From assembly GCA_900169235.1 (NCBI GenBank), contig FWCC01000273.1, forward strand, positions 331 to 46,756: a DNA stretch of 46,426 nucleotides, read 5' to 3'. The notes beneath the pieces are model-generated. The model saw nothing but the letters and a program-made list of their open reading frames with translations, ran no database searches and was not told where the DNA came from. Below, piece after piece: positions 11,301-22,351 of the stretch. The number at the start of each line of letters is the position of its first letter. Position 1 is the first letter of the stretch. A program made the translations under genes and the position numbers. The DNA comes from Zarea fungicola (lineage: Eukaryota; Ascomycota; Sordariomycetes; Hypocreales; Cordycipitaceae).

Positions 11301-11587
11301 AGTCCCGGACCAGTGGAATCATTTCACTAACTAGATGACTAGCGGCGCAGTTATCTAATGACACGCGCAAGTTCTGCAACAGAACTATGCTCCGTCCCGC
11401 CGTCCCGTGGCGGAACAAATTCACTTGCCATATCGCAGATGCAATGCCGACTTGTTTTCTCAAGCAACGAATCCATGGAAGCTTAACGCCCGATCCAGGC
11501 TTCCGTCGATCAACGCCGAGACACGAGGAGTCAGGTCATGACGGCAGCTGTTGATAGTTTTCCTGCCTGTTGTTTGCTTATGTATGC

Positions 11588-11655
11588 TTCTGGGTTCCTG
11601 TAAATAGGGGAGAAATTCCTCTCCAAGCCACAGCTAGTTACATCATCAAGTTAGA
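11588..11655 (-). repeat. Interspersed repeat B, copy 3, inverted
   Basis: Read on the minus strand the segment gives CTAACTTGATGATGTAACTA, a GAGAGGAATT block, CCTATTTACAGGAA, then AGCAAACAACAGG and CAGCTGCCGTCATGACC toward 11530. This is the same order as copies 1 and 2. It is in opposite orientation to both. Confidence 0.55.
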
Positions 11656-12519
11656 TTTTCTATTGTTGGCCGATATTCTGTAGCTGGCCAGCGTGGAAGT
11701 CCTAGTAATTCTGCATATATTGTCAGAATATTGTAAATTGTGTGACCTATTTGTTTTCATGTAGATAGGCGAGAGAGAGAGGGGCACCTACGATTCTGGC
11801 GGCCAAGATTAGCCATACTTACTTTTTCAGAGGAAAGCGTGGGATTGAGAGCAGCTAGGTGGTCACTGGCAAAAGTATATGTAAGAATGAGCGGGTCTAG
11901 TTCCAACCCTTCACGTAGAAGCACAAATGACTATAGGCATCTTGGTTAGTAGAATCTAGGAGAACAGGTATTATATATGAAAACCATATACCCTAGTAGC
12001 CCTAGTGGTGACATTCTTGTGTTTGTGAAGCTGTCTTTGTGTCATCTGTCTCTAGGATTATATGGCTTCTCTAGTGCTTATCTTAGTAACTTCTAGATGA
12101 AATCCAGACTCTTTGAGACACTCTCTTGAGCGCTCTATTTTGTAATTCTCAATGACCGCGGTGGAAGGTTGAGGTTCTTGGCGGCTCCTCGCGGCCATAG
12201 ACTTCTTTTTGCGCGCCATATCTTCCTCTATATAAATAAGGGTTAAGAGGGCTATGAAAGAATATGAGTTTTGTGGACGTTATGGTAGCCCTAGCTTTAG
12301 ACTCTCACAAATAACAAAGTAGTTGTATAAGAAATGGAGGGGACGGGACAGTAAGTTTAGTAAATCCCGAGCTTGACATTATCGTCTCGTGGGTTCGCCA
12401 ACGATCTGCTTGATATTTACGTTGTGCCGCTAGCGACCTATTTACGGCAATGGGACTGTGTAAGTCGATGAATGTTGCGTGCTGAACTGGAAGTGAGCCG
12501 CACAGTGGCGACCAAAGCG

Positions 12520-12621
12520 GCGGAAGGTAGAGCAAGGCGGAGGGTAGAGCAAGGCGGAGGGTAGAGCAAGGCGGAGGGTAGAGCAAGGCGGAGGGTAGAG
12601 CAAGGCGGAGGGTAGAGCAAG
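12520..12621 (+). repeat. 17-bp minisatellite, six copies
   Basis: The unit GCGGAGGGTAGAGCAAG is repeated six times head to tail. The first copy has one change (GCGGAAGG..); the other five are identical. The perfect identity implies recent expansion. Because 17 is not a multiple of three, the open frames crossing it run through all three phases of the unit and are artefacts. Confidence 0.95.
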
Positions 12622-14232
12622 ACCTAACAAGCGGTCAAGTGGCGGCCGTCTAAGCGGCCGTGAATAAAGACGTGGAGTATACATTGCGACGATGATTATA
12701 TTGTACTGATCCTAGCTGGGGAATGTAATGAAAAAAACAAATAGGTATACACAGTTACCTACACAAGGCCTTTGAACACTGGCGTTGCGCGACCGCGTCG
12801 CGTGAAACCTTCCCAAAGCACGCCACTTTTTGGAACAACCATGACTTATGCCAAATTACACTATAAAAGCGTGCTTTTACCGCCAAAATATCGGTAAATC
12901 GCCAAAGAAATCATAAACACAGTTCTAAACTCAGGCGGCAATTTTAGCGGCTATAGAGGCCAGGACACCGAAGGCAGACATTACACGCGATTTTAACACC
13001 AGCCACGGCACAACCTACTACATACTTAAAACCTATGCAGATAACAAGCTTCTTAAATAATCAGTTGGCTAAAGTAATGCAGTAGAGTGAAGGTTGTAAC
13101 ATAGTGGTGATCTGAATGAGTCGGCTGCGTTGCGAAGTGGGAGAGAGTAGGCGGTCATAAGAGAGCGGTGGTGGGAGGCGCTCTGTGTTAAAAATAGATG
13201 CCCACACTACAGATCTGTACTGATAGCCTGTGATAGAAAGAACGCTGTTATTGAGTCGGAATAGATATTCGAAGAGATGGACGCCGAATTATTGCCTGAC
13301 GAGCTCTTACAAGAAAATGATCTCTAAAATCAGAGCGATGCCACAGGAATTGAGTCGCACTACTGATTATGGCCGACAGCTTCAAACCGACGGGATCGGC
13401 GAAGCTGAGGTGATGCCAAACGAATGCCTATTTGCCAACACTGATTTCCACTAGCCAAGACACACTCACCATTTAATCTCATGAACAGAACCAGCGTCAT
13501 AACTTTGGCCGAAAGAGCTTGACACAGATCAGCTATGTATTAGTCATAAGAGAGGTTGTTAGTTAGCTGAAGAATGAAAAAAAGACGAAGCACTTCGGCG
13601 TCGAGAGACACCACCGTTGGGAGCTGTCTCCTCTATTTTGTCGAAAATACACGCTAAATTATGCCATATTCGGGGGGTGCGGACTAATGAATTAGATAGC
13701 GGAAGTCCCATTCAATACTGAGCCGCATCATCGATGACAGGCTCAGCAAGGCACATTGCCATGGCAAACGAGTCTGTGCAGGTTATCATCAAAGTCGTGA
13801 TTGTGGACGTGGCTATGCCAATGTATGTAAACGTTTTAGTCGTCTCTTGGGCTGTGAATGCAATCTCTTTATAAAACAGTGATTGCAAAGACTGAGGGCA
13901 TTCGAGGATCACTTATTAGTTGACTGTTACTAGATCTTACTACACTACACAATTGATGCTAATGTATTAGGACAGGAAGATTAATTCAAGAAATTTTTAG
14001 CACAATTCAGGCCATTAATGTCGAGAACGCCAACCACTAGGACATACAATCATTAGTCTCTGTAGTAAACTTGAGACTGGCTGCATACTTACACCTGAGC
14101 TCAACATTTTCAGCTCCGAATCATAGAGTCTCCCGCTTGCACCATTTTCTGGCGCTTGGCAGGCAGCCGGGACAGAGTCCTCCTTGCTATACCCGAATGG
14201 CCATCCCGCGCGCCAGTGCACTGTAATAGATC

Positions 14233-14256
14233 GAGGGCGAGGGCGAGGGCGAGGGC
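14233..14256 (+). repeat. GAGGGC microsatellite, four copies
   Basis: Four perfect hexamers GAGGGC. They create an Arg-Pro run in a minus-strand frame without other protein features. Confidence 0.9.
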
Positions 14257-15949
14257 GAAAGGAAGGGGATAAACAGGAAAAGAAATCTGATGCAATCAAT
14301 TGCGAAATTCCAGCTTGCGTGTTTGTGATGCAAAACATGAAGTGAAAGCTAGGTGTTCTGAAAGTGCAGCCAGATGCAATGAAGAGGGATTGGCAGTAGG
14401 CCACCTGAGCAGTGCTCCCATCAAAGATTGCTTAACATGCTATCTCGGATGGAATTGAGCGTCGGAGTTGCAGTAAAAAAGCAATAAATTTCCCTTTTAA
14501 TTCATATTTGACAAGATTAGTGAGACAGGAAGGACTATTGATGAAGTGGACTTCGTCAAGAACAGGTCGATCGATCTGGATAGTTGGCAGATGGTGGTAG
14601 CCGTTTCCTATTTGTGTGTCATCAAGCTTTTCGAGAGCCTTGCTCTTTTACTTCTTTTCTTTGGCGGGCTGAACAGGGTATTGTTCTCGGCATTTTCTGC
14701 AAACCTTGTCGTTGACAGCGTCGCTGGTACTGCCACTGTGTCTGGGGTTGACAGTGTCGCTGGTGTTGAGGCACGTATGTATCGACCACGGCCGACCGCC
14801 ATGGAAATTGAGCTGGCAACATCAAATAGCTCGGCTGAGGAAGGCTGGGGAGTTTCGTCAATGCTAGATGATCTCAGAATAAGGCTACCTCCGGCTGTGG
14901 TTTACGACTCGCGTTAATGATAGCCTTACAAGTTAATGTTAGTGACTACTAGTTACTCGTTGGCTTTACGCTAACTAGAAGTACGGAGTGGCGGCGGCCA
15001 GCGCGCGTTAAAATGGGACCCCCGCAAGAAGCTCGCTCACCTGACACTGCAAAAGCTGAGTCGTAGCTAAGTAGATTGAAGCAGGTGATGGTTCTTCATT
15101 AACAGACATAGCAAGGCCGCTAGTGAAGCCAACTTGGGCATTATAGTTAGTCTACTGGACGTACTGGATTGCTCGTGCTGCCAGCCCCAGGTCCAGGCTG
15201 CCCGACTCATGCAAGGCCCTGCAGCCACAGAAGATGGTGTGTGGGATAGAGCAATGGGACACGCAAGCATTGTGAAGGATTGCTTGGCGGTTGCTAAAGA
15301 CTTTTCAAGTTGTGATAAAAAAAGAAAAGGAAAAGGAGAAACATGTCAAGGGTGTTTTGTTGAGTTTCTTTGACTCTAGCGCTGTTTCTTTTGTCATGGT
15401 GTGTTGGCCAGTTGAAAGTACGGTCAAGCAAGAGACATGCATTGTCTCTATTATAATCAAGTCACTGCGAGTAACTAAGTGGTGGCGCTTTAGCAGACGG
15501 TGGACAGGGAGACCCCTGGATAGTCTAAACCAAAATACAGTGCAGACACTAGTTACCTACCTGTAGGTCAGACGACGAGCAACCAGGCTGCCCTAATAAG
15601 GGTTGATGGATTGCCCGGTCCCATCGTCAAGTTTCGTCTCCACCGCCCAACATGCCACTAACTAACTGAACAAGAGGCGCGCCGCCGCCGGGCCAGCCTC
15701 AGCCCGTAGTGGAAACGGTCACCAAGGATGCGTGTGTCTAGAGGAGTGAAAAGCTAAGACATGTATGTTCCTGTACTTTCGGGCGTCTGTGGCATCGGCC
15801 AGGTGGGTTGTGCGGATGGCTTCGGCAACTTGACTATACGTATAAGAATGCTGCTTGACCCCCCAAAAAGACGTGGCGAGGCTGCTGGCTTGCTCACACC
15901 CAACTACTCAACACCACTCTCGGCGCCATTGAAATAAAAGACCTCGCTC

Positions 15950-15978
15950 CTTATCCTTTTTCCTTTTCCTTTTCCTTT
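15950..15978 (+). promoter_or_regulatory. CT-rich tract upstream of pal1
   Basis: A run of CCTTTT repeats lies about 145-170 bases before the pal1 ATG. Pyrimidine-rich tracts often precede transcription starts in filamentous fungi. Function is inferred from position only. Confidence 0.35.
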
Positions 15979-16121
15979 GTATTGGAACCATCTCCTGCAA
16001 GATTACGCAGACTTGGACGACCACTCACCGAAGCACACTTACACGTTCTACTACAGCGAGCACCGCATCAAACGCAAAGAACGGACGACAGCTACCAGAT
16101 CACTCACTCTCATCCGTCAAG

Positions 16122-18405
16122 ATGACCGATTGCGAATCCGGCGACAAGCACTGGGTAAGTTCAGAAAATGCGAGCAGGGTTCCCCCTTTTACCTTTTGGT
16201 GCCAAGAATACCACCAGCTCCTCTTCGTCGCGATGGGCGGTCTCAGATGGGCTGGATTTTTTATCGCCACTTCAACTGGTTGTCAAAGTTCAACCACCGC
16301 CAATCTTCAAGTGTTGGCAGTGGATTTCTCGGCTGCAGGGAGCAAAGTAATTGTGCTCTCCGACCCCTACACCACGAGTCCAGTCCCCGCCGCTGTTACC
16401 CACAGTTGCAGATGATCGGCCTCGCTAGTTGCATCATTGCCGTATCACAGCAAGTCGTCAAGTCATCAGCCGGGCCCAACAAGTGTTGACGTTGGACCCT
16501 GAATGTTCTTGGCCATGCACCCATGTTGCGACACCGGCGATCGACTAGCTGCTCTAGTTGCTTAGGTGCTAAAAGAGACTTCCCAAGCTATTGGTGACTG
16601 CTTGTTTCGTTTCTACGAGAGCCGGTGTAGTGGACCCTTGATTTCACACCTCTTTCATCATCGATCGGCTGCTCTTCTTTACGCACCGACGTCACCGATT
16701 CCACATGAATTCCCGGCGCCCGTTGGAAATTGCCAATTTTCTATTAATATTCTCTCTTTTATGACTTTGTTTCCGTTGACTTTTTCATTCATCGCTGTTC
16801 CCATGTTCATTTCTTCATCTCTAACTCTATTATTCCTTTACACCCACTACCACCAAGTCACATCCCCACAACCACAAACTTTCTTATACTCTGCCACACT
16901 TGCTGACGACTCATCTCGCCTCTTTTTTTCTCTTTTAATAGGCCAAAAAATATATTCTGGATCCCCTGACAGCCCCAGAGCCCTCACAAGAGACTGGTCC
17001 AGGCTCCTCTCATTACAACATTCACCTCCGCGGTTCCCGGCCCACGCCTCGTCCATCAGCGCTGCCACTCACTCCGCCCTCGCCGACGCCGCGCCGATTA
17101 AACTCGAAGAACAAGGTTTGCTACCAAGCTGTGCATAAATCACACAACGCTAGAAGCAGTGACGCAGCAGGCGCCGATACCTTTGCCGATAGCGATAATA
17201 CGATTGGCAACTTCTTTAACAACCCGACTCCTCCAGCCTCGCCCGGCCAGTTTCAACCCTCTAACCCGTACTCGCCGGCTGCTCATCGTGCGCGCCGTAC
17301 CTCCACTCTCGTCACGCACCCTGAAGAAGAAAGACGGTTGCCAATCTCTCCTGAATCCGACACTGCAGCTGCCTCTGCCGCGCACCACAGCGGCAGTCTC
17401 CCCATTCGCTCCGGTACCATCCGTCCCGCGTCCGGCCCTCGGAGCAGAAATCCAGAACAACACGCCCGCAGCCGAAGCGACGGGCACTTTAAGCCAACCG
17501 CCAACCGCGCCGCTGGTCATAATCGCAACAACAGCGTCAACAGCGTCAACAGCGGTCTCAACCAGCGCTATCCTGGTGACATGACGCATCGTCCCCTCGA
17601 CATGCTCACGCACGACACCCGCGTCGCTGACCGGCGCCACCGCAAGCGCTTCTCCGAAGCCGACATCATTGACCGTCTCGATACTATCGGGCCCATCTAC
17701 CACCATGGCGGGCCCTACGATGCCACCCTCGCCAGCCGCAACATGAACAAGATGTACTCTCCCGTCGAGGCCGTCCGTGACTCCAACATGGCTGCCCTCC
17801 GTGCCACACCCCGGGAGTTTATTATGGATTCGCTCATCCACCACTATCCCCTACAGGGAACATCCACGATTCCCAGCGGTGGTGTCGATGGAAGTGGCAA
17901 TGTCATGACCTACCAAGAGGGCGCTGATTTGATGAGAGAGCCCGATGCCGCAGGCGGTGCTTATAAGCGCTATGACTTTCTTGTTGGTTCCTTTTCTGTC
18001 TCGAAAAGAGTTGAACCCTCTGTACCATGTCAACTAACTCATCACTTGCAGGAATACCACCCTGATGATCTAAAGGGAAAAGGCGAGCCGTCATTCACAA
18101 TCGAGCGCGACATTAAAGCCGGCAAAGGCAAAGGAAAGGCCGCCGAGAATGGCTTCGAGATGGAGTCTAACCCTCTCCTGGCCAAAAGTCTCCGTCGCAA
18201 GAGCGTCCCCATTGCCTTTTCCTCTGGCTCCAACGTGGCTACTACCGCCAACAATAGCAACAGTAGTAGCAGCAAAACCAACACGACCACCGAGGTGAAT
18301 AGCGTCGTCCGCCGCCAAAACTCGACAGGTCACCGAATCAGCGAGGGTCTGAAGCGCCGCCTAGGCAGTCTTAGACGCAAGAAGAGCCCCAGTCCAGAGA
18401 TGTAG
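16122..18405 (+). CDS. pal1: Pal1-family cell morphology protein
   Basis: Exons 16122-16154, 16942-17982 and 18052-18405 (475 aa). Exon 1 encodes only MTDCESGDKHW, joined to AKKYILDPLTAPEPSQETGPG. The centre carries the Pal1 signature: IGPIYHHGGPYDATLASRN, then SPVEAVRDSNMAALRATPREFI and, after intron 2, EYHPDDLKGKGEPSFTIERD. The tail is basic and Ser-rich, ending RRLGSLRRKKSPSPEM. In fission yeast Pal1 is a membrane-associated protein at growth sites needed for cylindrical cell shape, and budding-yeast relatives join endocytic sites. Intron 1 is 787 nt (gtaagt..aatag), long for this genome. Intron 2 is 69 nt, in frame, without a stop and easily mis-annotated as coding. The same strand continues with usb1, cks1 and ero1. 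Confidence 0.93.
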
Positions 18406-19060
18406 ACGTTTCGTTTCCTCTGCCTTGATTCTTTTTATGTTGCATCCCCTTTTTTTTAATGAAAATGGCGGAAGCAAATTTTTGTTTTTGGTCTTTTTAT
18501 TTGCGATACTTTTAGTATAACTACAAGGGATGGAATGCTCTTCTTTGGGCACAAAAACATTTCGGATGGCGTTAATAGGCAATGCTTCGGGTAGCGTTTA
18601 GATTTCAAGTTTATTTTGTTCATTTTAAAAGTTTAAAAACTGAGAAATTGCTGATCTTTTGCGCCATGAAAACGCGCCAACGTACCGACTTCCAAGATCA
18701 TGGGTAGTTGTCGCACCTCCACTGGCGACGCGCCGTTAAATTAGGGAAACTTTGCACTATAAGTAGAGTCTTGAAAATATATGCCAGTTAAGTTGACCTG
18801 CTTTCTCATCTTTCGGTGCTTTTTCTCCTGGCTAAAAAGTAAAATCATAATTACAAAGTGCCGTGCATCAATTGGAGTTGGCGTGTACACGCAGTACAAC
18901 CAGCGTCACAGGGTCCACCTCCATGGTACAGCGACTGAGGCAAACGTTCAGGGTCAAGGCCGGCACAAAACAGGCAAACACAGCGGCCGTATGTGACAGG
19001 TTGAGTTTTGCTCCTTTTTGCATTGCCTCTGCCATATCACTTCCTTTTCTCGGAGCAGCA
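18406..19060. other. pal1-usb1 intergenic region
   Basis: 655 bases holding the pal1 3' end (T-rich stretch near 18450-18490) and the usb1 promoter. No further gene or repeat was seen. Confidence 0.5.
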
Positions 19061-20065
19061 ATGCCTCTCGTCAATTATTCGTCATCTGACGATGACGAAG
19101 CGTCAGGCGGTTCCCGCGTAGAGACGGTGGCCGAACGTCACAGGAGATGCGACCCCGATGCTTCCGCCAATGCGCCCGGTGAGGCCGGCAAGGCGCAGCA
19201 TTCTTCCCTGCCACCACTCCCATCCGCGTTCCACGACCTCTACGCGGCGACCGTGCGCCAGAGTACCGTCGATGATCCGTCGTTGCACCAAGGAAGGAGA
19301 AGACAGGTCCCACATATCGCTGGTCACTGGCCCAGCCACGTCTACATTGAATGTATGTTCATATCGAGTTAAAAGAAACTCTACTAGAAAACAGGCGGCG
19401 TTACTGACATGCAGCCAGGGCGACCAAGTCATGAGCAGCATGAGGCGCTGACAAGACTTCTTGCCAAAGTAGAAGCAACTCTCGATGGCGAGATTGAGCT
19501 GCATCAGTTCATGACTAGTGACTTGGGAGCGCCACTGCCTCTACATGTCAGTCTCTCGCGACCATTGTCTCTGCAGATGGCCCAAAAGGACGATTTTTTG
19601 GACCGTGTATCCGAGTCGCTCGGATCTGGTTCCACGCAGCCGTTTGAAATACAGCCGCGGAACCTGGCCTGGTTTACATCTCCCGATTCGAACCGCAGCT
19701 TCTTGGTTCTTGGCGTGTCTACGACGGGCGGAGAGGATAACAATAAGCAGCTCTTGGAGCTATTAGAGAAAAGCAACGCCGCCTCCGCACGGTTCAAGCA
19801 GCCTCTGCTATACCAATCACAAGATGCAGACACAGCCCGGACAGCTTTCCACATCTCCATTGCCTGGACATTTGCCAAGCCGGGGCATGATCTGTCGCAG
19901 GCCACGCTGGATTTGTTCCAGAAACTGCCGCTCGAGGAGGTCATGGCGTGGAAGATTGGCGTCTCCAGCGTCAAAGTAAAAATAGGCAATGTCGTGACGA
20001 GCATTGAGCTTTCTCGGCGTGGATCGGGTGGCGATAGGACGCGAGTTTTGTTTGACGAATCCTGA
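19061..20065 (+). CDS. USB1: U6 snRNA phosphodiesterase Usb1 (Mpn1)
   Basis: Exons 19061-19352 and 19395-20065 (320 aa). The protein is a 2H phosphoesterase with its two His-x-Ser motifs: H148-V-S in PLHVSLSRP and H250-I-S in FHISIAW. The conserved [30 protein letters not shown] and [10 protein letters not shown] segments precede them. Usb1 trims the oligo-U tail of U6 snRNA, leaving a protected 3' end and stabilising U6 for splicing; it is nuclear. The N terminus is short, acidic and Ser-rich (SSSDDDE). The intron is only 42 nt (gtatgt..aaacag); the alternative acceptor at 19414 would break the frame. That makes the 19394 acceptor the best choice, though the join ECGVTDMQ is less certain than the rest. 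Confidence 0.9.
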
Positions 20066-21656
20066 AGGATTCAACCGAAAAGGAGGGCGAGGGACATGGC
20101 CTGGCTCTTCTGAAAAGGGACTGTGACAATCCTGGCACTAAATGTGGAGCATTTATAGTTCTTGCGTTGCCAACAAGAGGGCAAAGATGGATAGGAGCAT
20201 TGTCATGCGTTGCTACGGGGCCTTTGGTCGTGGGCACGTCATTTCCCCCGGAGAGTTGATGAGTCGGTGAGAGGTTTCGTCGAGCCGCAAAGGCTGCGCT
20301 TATAGGCCACGGCAAGTTTCAGGAGAAATCATGTGTTCTAGATTTGCTGTTGCAATTGGTTCGAAGTATTGCCGCCAGTGAAGATTGACTTGTCGGATAC
20401 GTCTTTCGTGAGAAGATCTATCTAATCGACTTATGCTGGTTGCCAAAGAAGACAAGATGAGTGAAATTGGGCGGTGGCATGCTACCTATAGTAGCTTGGG
20501 ATAAAGGAATCGCTACTGGTAACTCTCCGGCTGCAACTGCTATTTGAACAGGGGTGAGAGGGGCCCTTGCGCAGTGGTTTGGTGGATCAGGAAGGCAGTT
20601 GGATGTTGATAGTAGGGCGGTGGAATGGAGACAAGCGCGTTAGTAGATAGTGAGTTGGCTCTGGTCATATGCGCTGAGGAGGGCGAGGTGATATGGTTTT
20701 TTTTTTTTTTTTTGAAGAGGCGAGATGAATTGGAAGCATTTGTAAACAGCTTCTTGGTGAACCGGCTCAAGTCGCCTCTATTGGTTAAGCGGCATGGTTA
20801 TTTACTGGTATATGTAGCGCAGAGCGCTATCATGACCCAGTCACTGAAGTAAGTAGCCATACGCAGCCTGTGCTGGTAGTTACCAGTAGCATCAACAGCT
20901 CAGTTTTAGTGCTTGGCGGGTAACTCAGGCGGGCTGGCGGGTTGGCGGGCGACGGCGGGGTCAACACAACGGCCCCATCCTGGTCGAAGACTTTAGTGTC
21001 TCCGGAGTACCAGCCTGGGTTTTGTTTACACAGCGTCAATACAGGTGATTGTCCCACCTTCGCCTCTTGCTGTGTCTTCTGTTCTCGAACGCCGTTGGTG
21101 TTGTTATGGCCGCCACACCTCCACCCCGCGCCTGGCCTTGAAAAACTTCCTTCGCTGCTGCTTCCTTGGTCGACCGCTTGTCTCTTCTTTTTTCCTCTTT
21201 TATTCTTTTCCTTTCCTTCTGCCTCTTCATTCCCTGTCACAGTCTACGTGAGCCTCAAATTTTTTTTTTGCTGCCGCTGCCATTTTTGGGAGAATATCTC
21301 GCTATTCCATCTCTCGCTCGCCCTCTCTTTATTTTGTCCGACCCCTCTCTCCCCACGAAGCTCGCTTTGGGATTCTGCCGTTACCGCCCGCCACCAAACC
21401 CGTCGACTATTTTGCTCCTTCACGCACCACCAAGCGACCTAAAAAGCTGAATCCTTTCTTTCCCTTTAAAAGACAGGGCAAACGAGAAACGCGCACGTCA
21501 GCAGGCCGTAGGTGCCTGAGAAGAAATCGAGTTTTACCCCACTGCAGAGCTTCGCTTGCGCTCTGTTCCCACCTAGTCGGGTATCTACCTTCCGACGCCA
21601 ACCGTGCAGCATTTTGGATGTTCAGAACGACGCGAGGCAATTGCTAGACATACAAG
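20066..21656. other. usb1-cks1 intergenic region
   Basis: 1.6 kb with a run of 17 T at 20697-20713 and a C/T-rich stretch at about 21180-21350 that resembles a fungal promoter and 5' leader for cks1. Open frames here are low-complexity on both strands. No gene is supported. Confidence 0.5.
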
Positions 21657-22223
21657 ATGGATATCGACATGAGCCGCCGAAACAAGAGACCTCGTCCTCT
21701 CTCGGACGATGAGCGATCACGTCTTGAAGAATTCATCGATTCCATCCACTACTCCTCCAGGTAGGCCTAGCCAACCCCGGTGGCTCGCCTAGCACGGCCC
21801 GAGGCAGCCACATCAACAATGGCAGTAACACCCATTCTAACTCGACCGTAGATACAATGATAGTGAATATGAATACCGCCACGTGCAGCTACCCAAGGCC
21901 ATGCTCAAGGCCATACCAGAAGACTACCAGGACTCGTCAAAAGGAACTTTGAAGTTGCTGTGGGAGGAGGAATGGCGCGCGCTTGGTATTACACAGGTTT
22001 GTTTTTGTCCGGCTACATGGTTGGTCGCCTTGGCACTGTTGGCTAACCATACTTGCAGAGCCTGGGCTGGGAGCATTACGAAGTCCATGAGCCTGAGCCT
22101 CACATTTTGCTGTTCAAGTAAGATTGCCTGCCTGCCAGCCTGTCTTCCAAGGGCTGCTGCTCCTCGACTCACCAAAAGCTAACGAACATTAGGCGTCCAC
22201 TCAACTACCAACCTCCACAGTGA
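21657..22223 (+). CDS. CKS1: Cyclin-dependent kinase regulatory subunit Cks1/Suc1
   Basis: Four exons: 21657-21760, 21852-21996, 22059-22117 and 22193-22223 (112 aa). No single open frame reveals it. It has the whole Cks fold: [41 protein letters not shown], and the hallmark hinge and anion-site strand [13 protein letters not shown]. Cks proteins bind CDK1 and recognise phospho-threonine on substrates, promoting multisite phosphorylation in mitosis and G1. The N terminus has a short basic extension ([11 protein letters not shown]). All introns are GT..AG, the last with a GCTAAC branch site. The C terminus is short (NYQPPQ), without the poly-Gln tail of budding yeast. Confidence 0.95.
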
Positions 22224-22323
22224 GCCAACTCACGCCGCATCTACTCGTGTACGATAGTCTCGGATCTGTCTGTTTGGCCAGCTTGATGCAAATGTTCTAA
22301 GCTCCGGTCCACGTCGAGGCTAC

Positions 22324-22351
22324 TGTTTTCTGTTTTCTGTTTTCTGTTTTC
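22324..22351 (+). repeat. TGTTTTC heptamer, four copies
   Basis: Four perfect tandem copies of TGTTTTC starting about 100 bases after the cks1 stop, probably in its 3' UTR or terminator region. Confidence 0.9.

Larger units (their letters stand above)
8906..16121. other. Long gene-poor region with transposon and repeat debris
   Basis: Some 7.2 kb contain no gene I can support. Positions 8906-11700 are packed with diverged duplicates and fragments related to a DEAD-box helicase. Positions ~10680-10840 are AT-rich. Positions 11750-15900 hold a 17-bp minisatellite (12520-12621), a 6-bp microsatellite (14233-14256) and short frames without domains. The final ~150 bases before 16122 include a CT-rich tract and are probably the promoter and leader of pal1. 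Confidence 0.6.

Noticed and set aside
13276..13326. Short minus-free frame MDAELLPDELLQENDL on the plus strand
   Set aside because: Looks protein-like but stops after 16 codons with no plausible splice to more sequence.
13712..13912. 66-codon minus-strand frame (MILECPQSLQ..)
   Set aside because: Somewhat protein-like, yet no family recognised and no continuing exon on either side.
14546..14917. 123-codon plus-strand frame with a hydrophobic stretch
   Set aside because: Also open on the opposite strand, contains a small internal repeat (DSVAG), and has no homologous motif; probably non-coding.
15977..17138. Two open frames (170 and 190 codons) before pal1
   Set aside because: They lie in the leader, first exon in the wrong frame, and first intron of pal1; the splice model explains the region better.
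19415..19420. USB1 acceptor at ATGCAG (exon 2 from 19415)
   Set aside because: With the gtatgt donor it leads to a stop after eight codons; the 19394 acceptor keeps the frame.
20625..20852. 75-codon frame with a run of Phe
   Set aside because: The Phe run is the T17 homopolymer; no other coding sign.
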